Source of the DNA: Incurvaria masculella
Lineage: Eukaryota > Arthropoda > Insecta > Lepidoptera > Incurvariidae
Assembly (NCBI GenBank): GCA_946894095.1
Contig: OX335652.1
Coordinates: 7,215,001 to 7,279,000, forward strand
Reading direction: 5' to 3'
Length of the DNA: 64,000 bases
Shown here: positions 63,123-64,000 of the stretch, piece after piece
Layout of the letters: each line of letters starts with the position of its first letter
How positions within the stretch are numbered: position 1 is the stretch's first letter
Position numbers and translations under genes: made by a program
Notes under the pieces: model-generated
Databases searched by the model: none
The model's input: the letters and a program-made list of their open reading frames with translations, nothing else
Told to the model about the DNA's origin: nothing

Positions 63123-63665
63123 GGAGGTCACGACATTTTTGGTCACGATAAGGTAAATGGCTGAATCTGGGTTCACATGTTAGAGACCAACCCTCTGATG
63201 CTAAATATGTCGGTCTGCCTGTGCTAAGTGGTTGCGTTATCTAGATTGGCTATATAAATAATATGTTGGTATGTACCTGCTGATGAATATACTGATTGTC
63301 TAGAAACATTGATACCTATTAATTATACAACAATAACCAGTTGGTTTTTTAATTAAATACTTAAATATACCTACAGTTATATCTGTAACCTAAATCGCCT
63401 ATAACTACGAAATGCAACCAAAACTTTTTTCAGTTTTGGTATTGCTAAGCAAGTATGTACTGAAACTTTCATGCTTCATTATTTTCAGACATTTATCTTA
63501 TAATATATATTTTTTGTCACCATAACTACTTTTTCAGGCGCCTTATCTAGGTAATGCAACCACTTGGCACAGACAGACTGACATATTTAGCTTCAGAGGG
63601 TGGGTCTTTATCCTGTAAACCCAGTTTCAGCCATTTACGTTATCGTTACCATTTTTGTCGCCACC
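63123..63665. mobile_element. MITE with about 130-bp terminal inverted repeats
   Basis: GTAAATGGCTGAATCTGGGT and GCTAAATATGTCGGTCTGCC at 63152-63218 face GGCACAGACAGACTGACATA and CAGTTTCAGCCATTTACGTT at 63567-63642. Homology extends out to GGAGGTCACGACATTTTTGG on the left and CCATTTTTGTCGCCACC on the right. About 543 bp, non-coding middle. Confidence 0.75.
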
Positions 63666-64000
63666 TCCTAGTCTACATGGACTCCTAACGTCATACAACG
63701 TACAAATCTCGCTAAATATAGTGCCACATAGCTTATTTTGCGCGTGGCCAAAATCGGAACTAAACGGTCGCCATCTTGAACGTTTATCTTCGCGGCTACG
63801 GGGATGTGTTGCCATTATAACAATGCAAGTTACCAACTGCTTATTAATTTTAGACTGAGGTATTTTAAGGTATGAGGCATCAAAACTCCTTGTTAGATTA
63901 TAACATTAAAAAAATACTGTATAAAGTCTAATTTACATTGGATGGCAAAAATATCGTTTGATAGAGTTATAACCTCTGGGGTGGACGTTGGGGTTTATTT
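63666..64000. other. Right window edge, no gene seen
   Basis: Short ORFs on both strands; nothing recognised. Confidence 0.4.

Overview
This window reads as nuclear DNA from a lepidopteran (moth or butterfly). The reasons are many-exon genes with GT/AG introns, AT-rich intergenic DNA, and repeats typical of the order: RTE-type LINE remnants, the short interspersed family beginning AACCGGCCAAGTGCGAGTC, TTAA-flanked MITEs, and Jockey- and I-type LINEs. The species is inferred from repeat families only. No rRNA, CRISPR array or bacterial-style operon is present.

Layout. 0-3.3 kb: a Jockey-like LINE fragment, then an RTE-like element. 4.3-5.5 kb: two exons (minus strand) of APIP, the methylthioribulose-1-phosphate dehydratase of methionine salvage; the other exons lie outside the recognisable part of the window. 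5.9-14.6 kb: mostly LINE remains, including a nearly complete I-like element (minus strand) with ORF1 and ORF2 overlapping as TAATG and only a few inactivating lesions, preceded by a 100-bp tandem repeat. 14.6-15.6 kb: a TATA promoter behind two enhancer-like direct repeats, driving a candidate two-exon 80-residue gene. 18.2-25.9 kb (minus): a ten-exon gene whose phases all agree, encoding a 1027-residue THAP-domain, P-element/THAP9-like transposase with its catalytic acids in place. 26.8-28.3 kb: MITEs and degenerate GGAATC tracts. 28.9-33.5 kb (minus): a cysteine-rich protein gene whose two halves are separated by a 5'-truncated retroelement with an uninterrupted 521-codon reading frame. 36.2-55.3 kb (minus): 17 exons, again all in phase, of a large coiled-coil protein (1097 residues seen, amino end missing), whose introns are loaded with MITEs and SINE-like elements. 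55.3-64 kb: repeats, plus one plus-strand candidate first exon at 59.3 kb.

The most unusual feature is inside the coiled-coil gene. The last 28 or so bases of one exon, with its 5' splice site, have been copied into about 14 tandem 103-bp units (51.6-53.1 kb) in the following intron. Two other exons of the same gene also have decayed tandem copies of an exon-intron junction beside them (50.1 kb and 42.0-42.25 kb). The genes show no evident functional link to one another; the window is a repeat-rich host region carrying three host-type genes and one possibly domesticated transposase.
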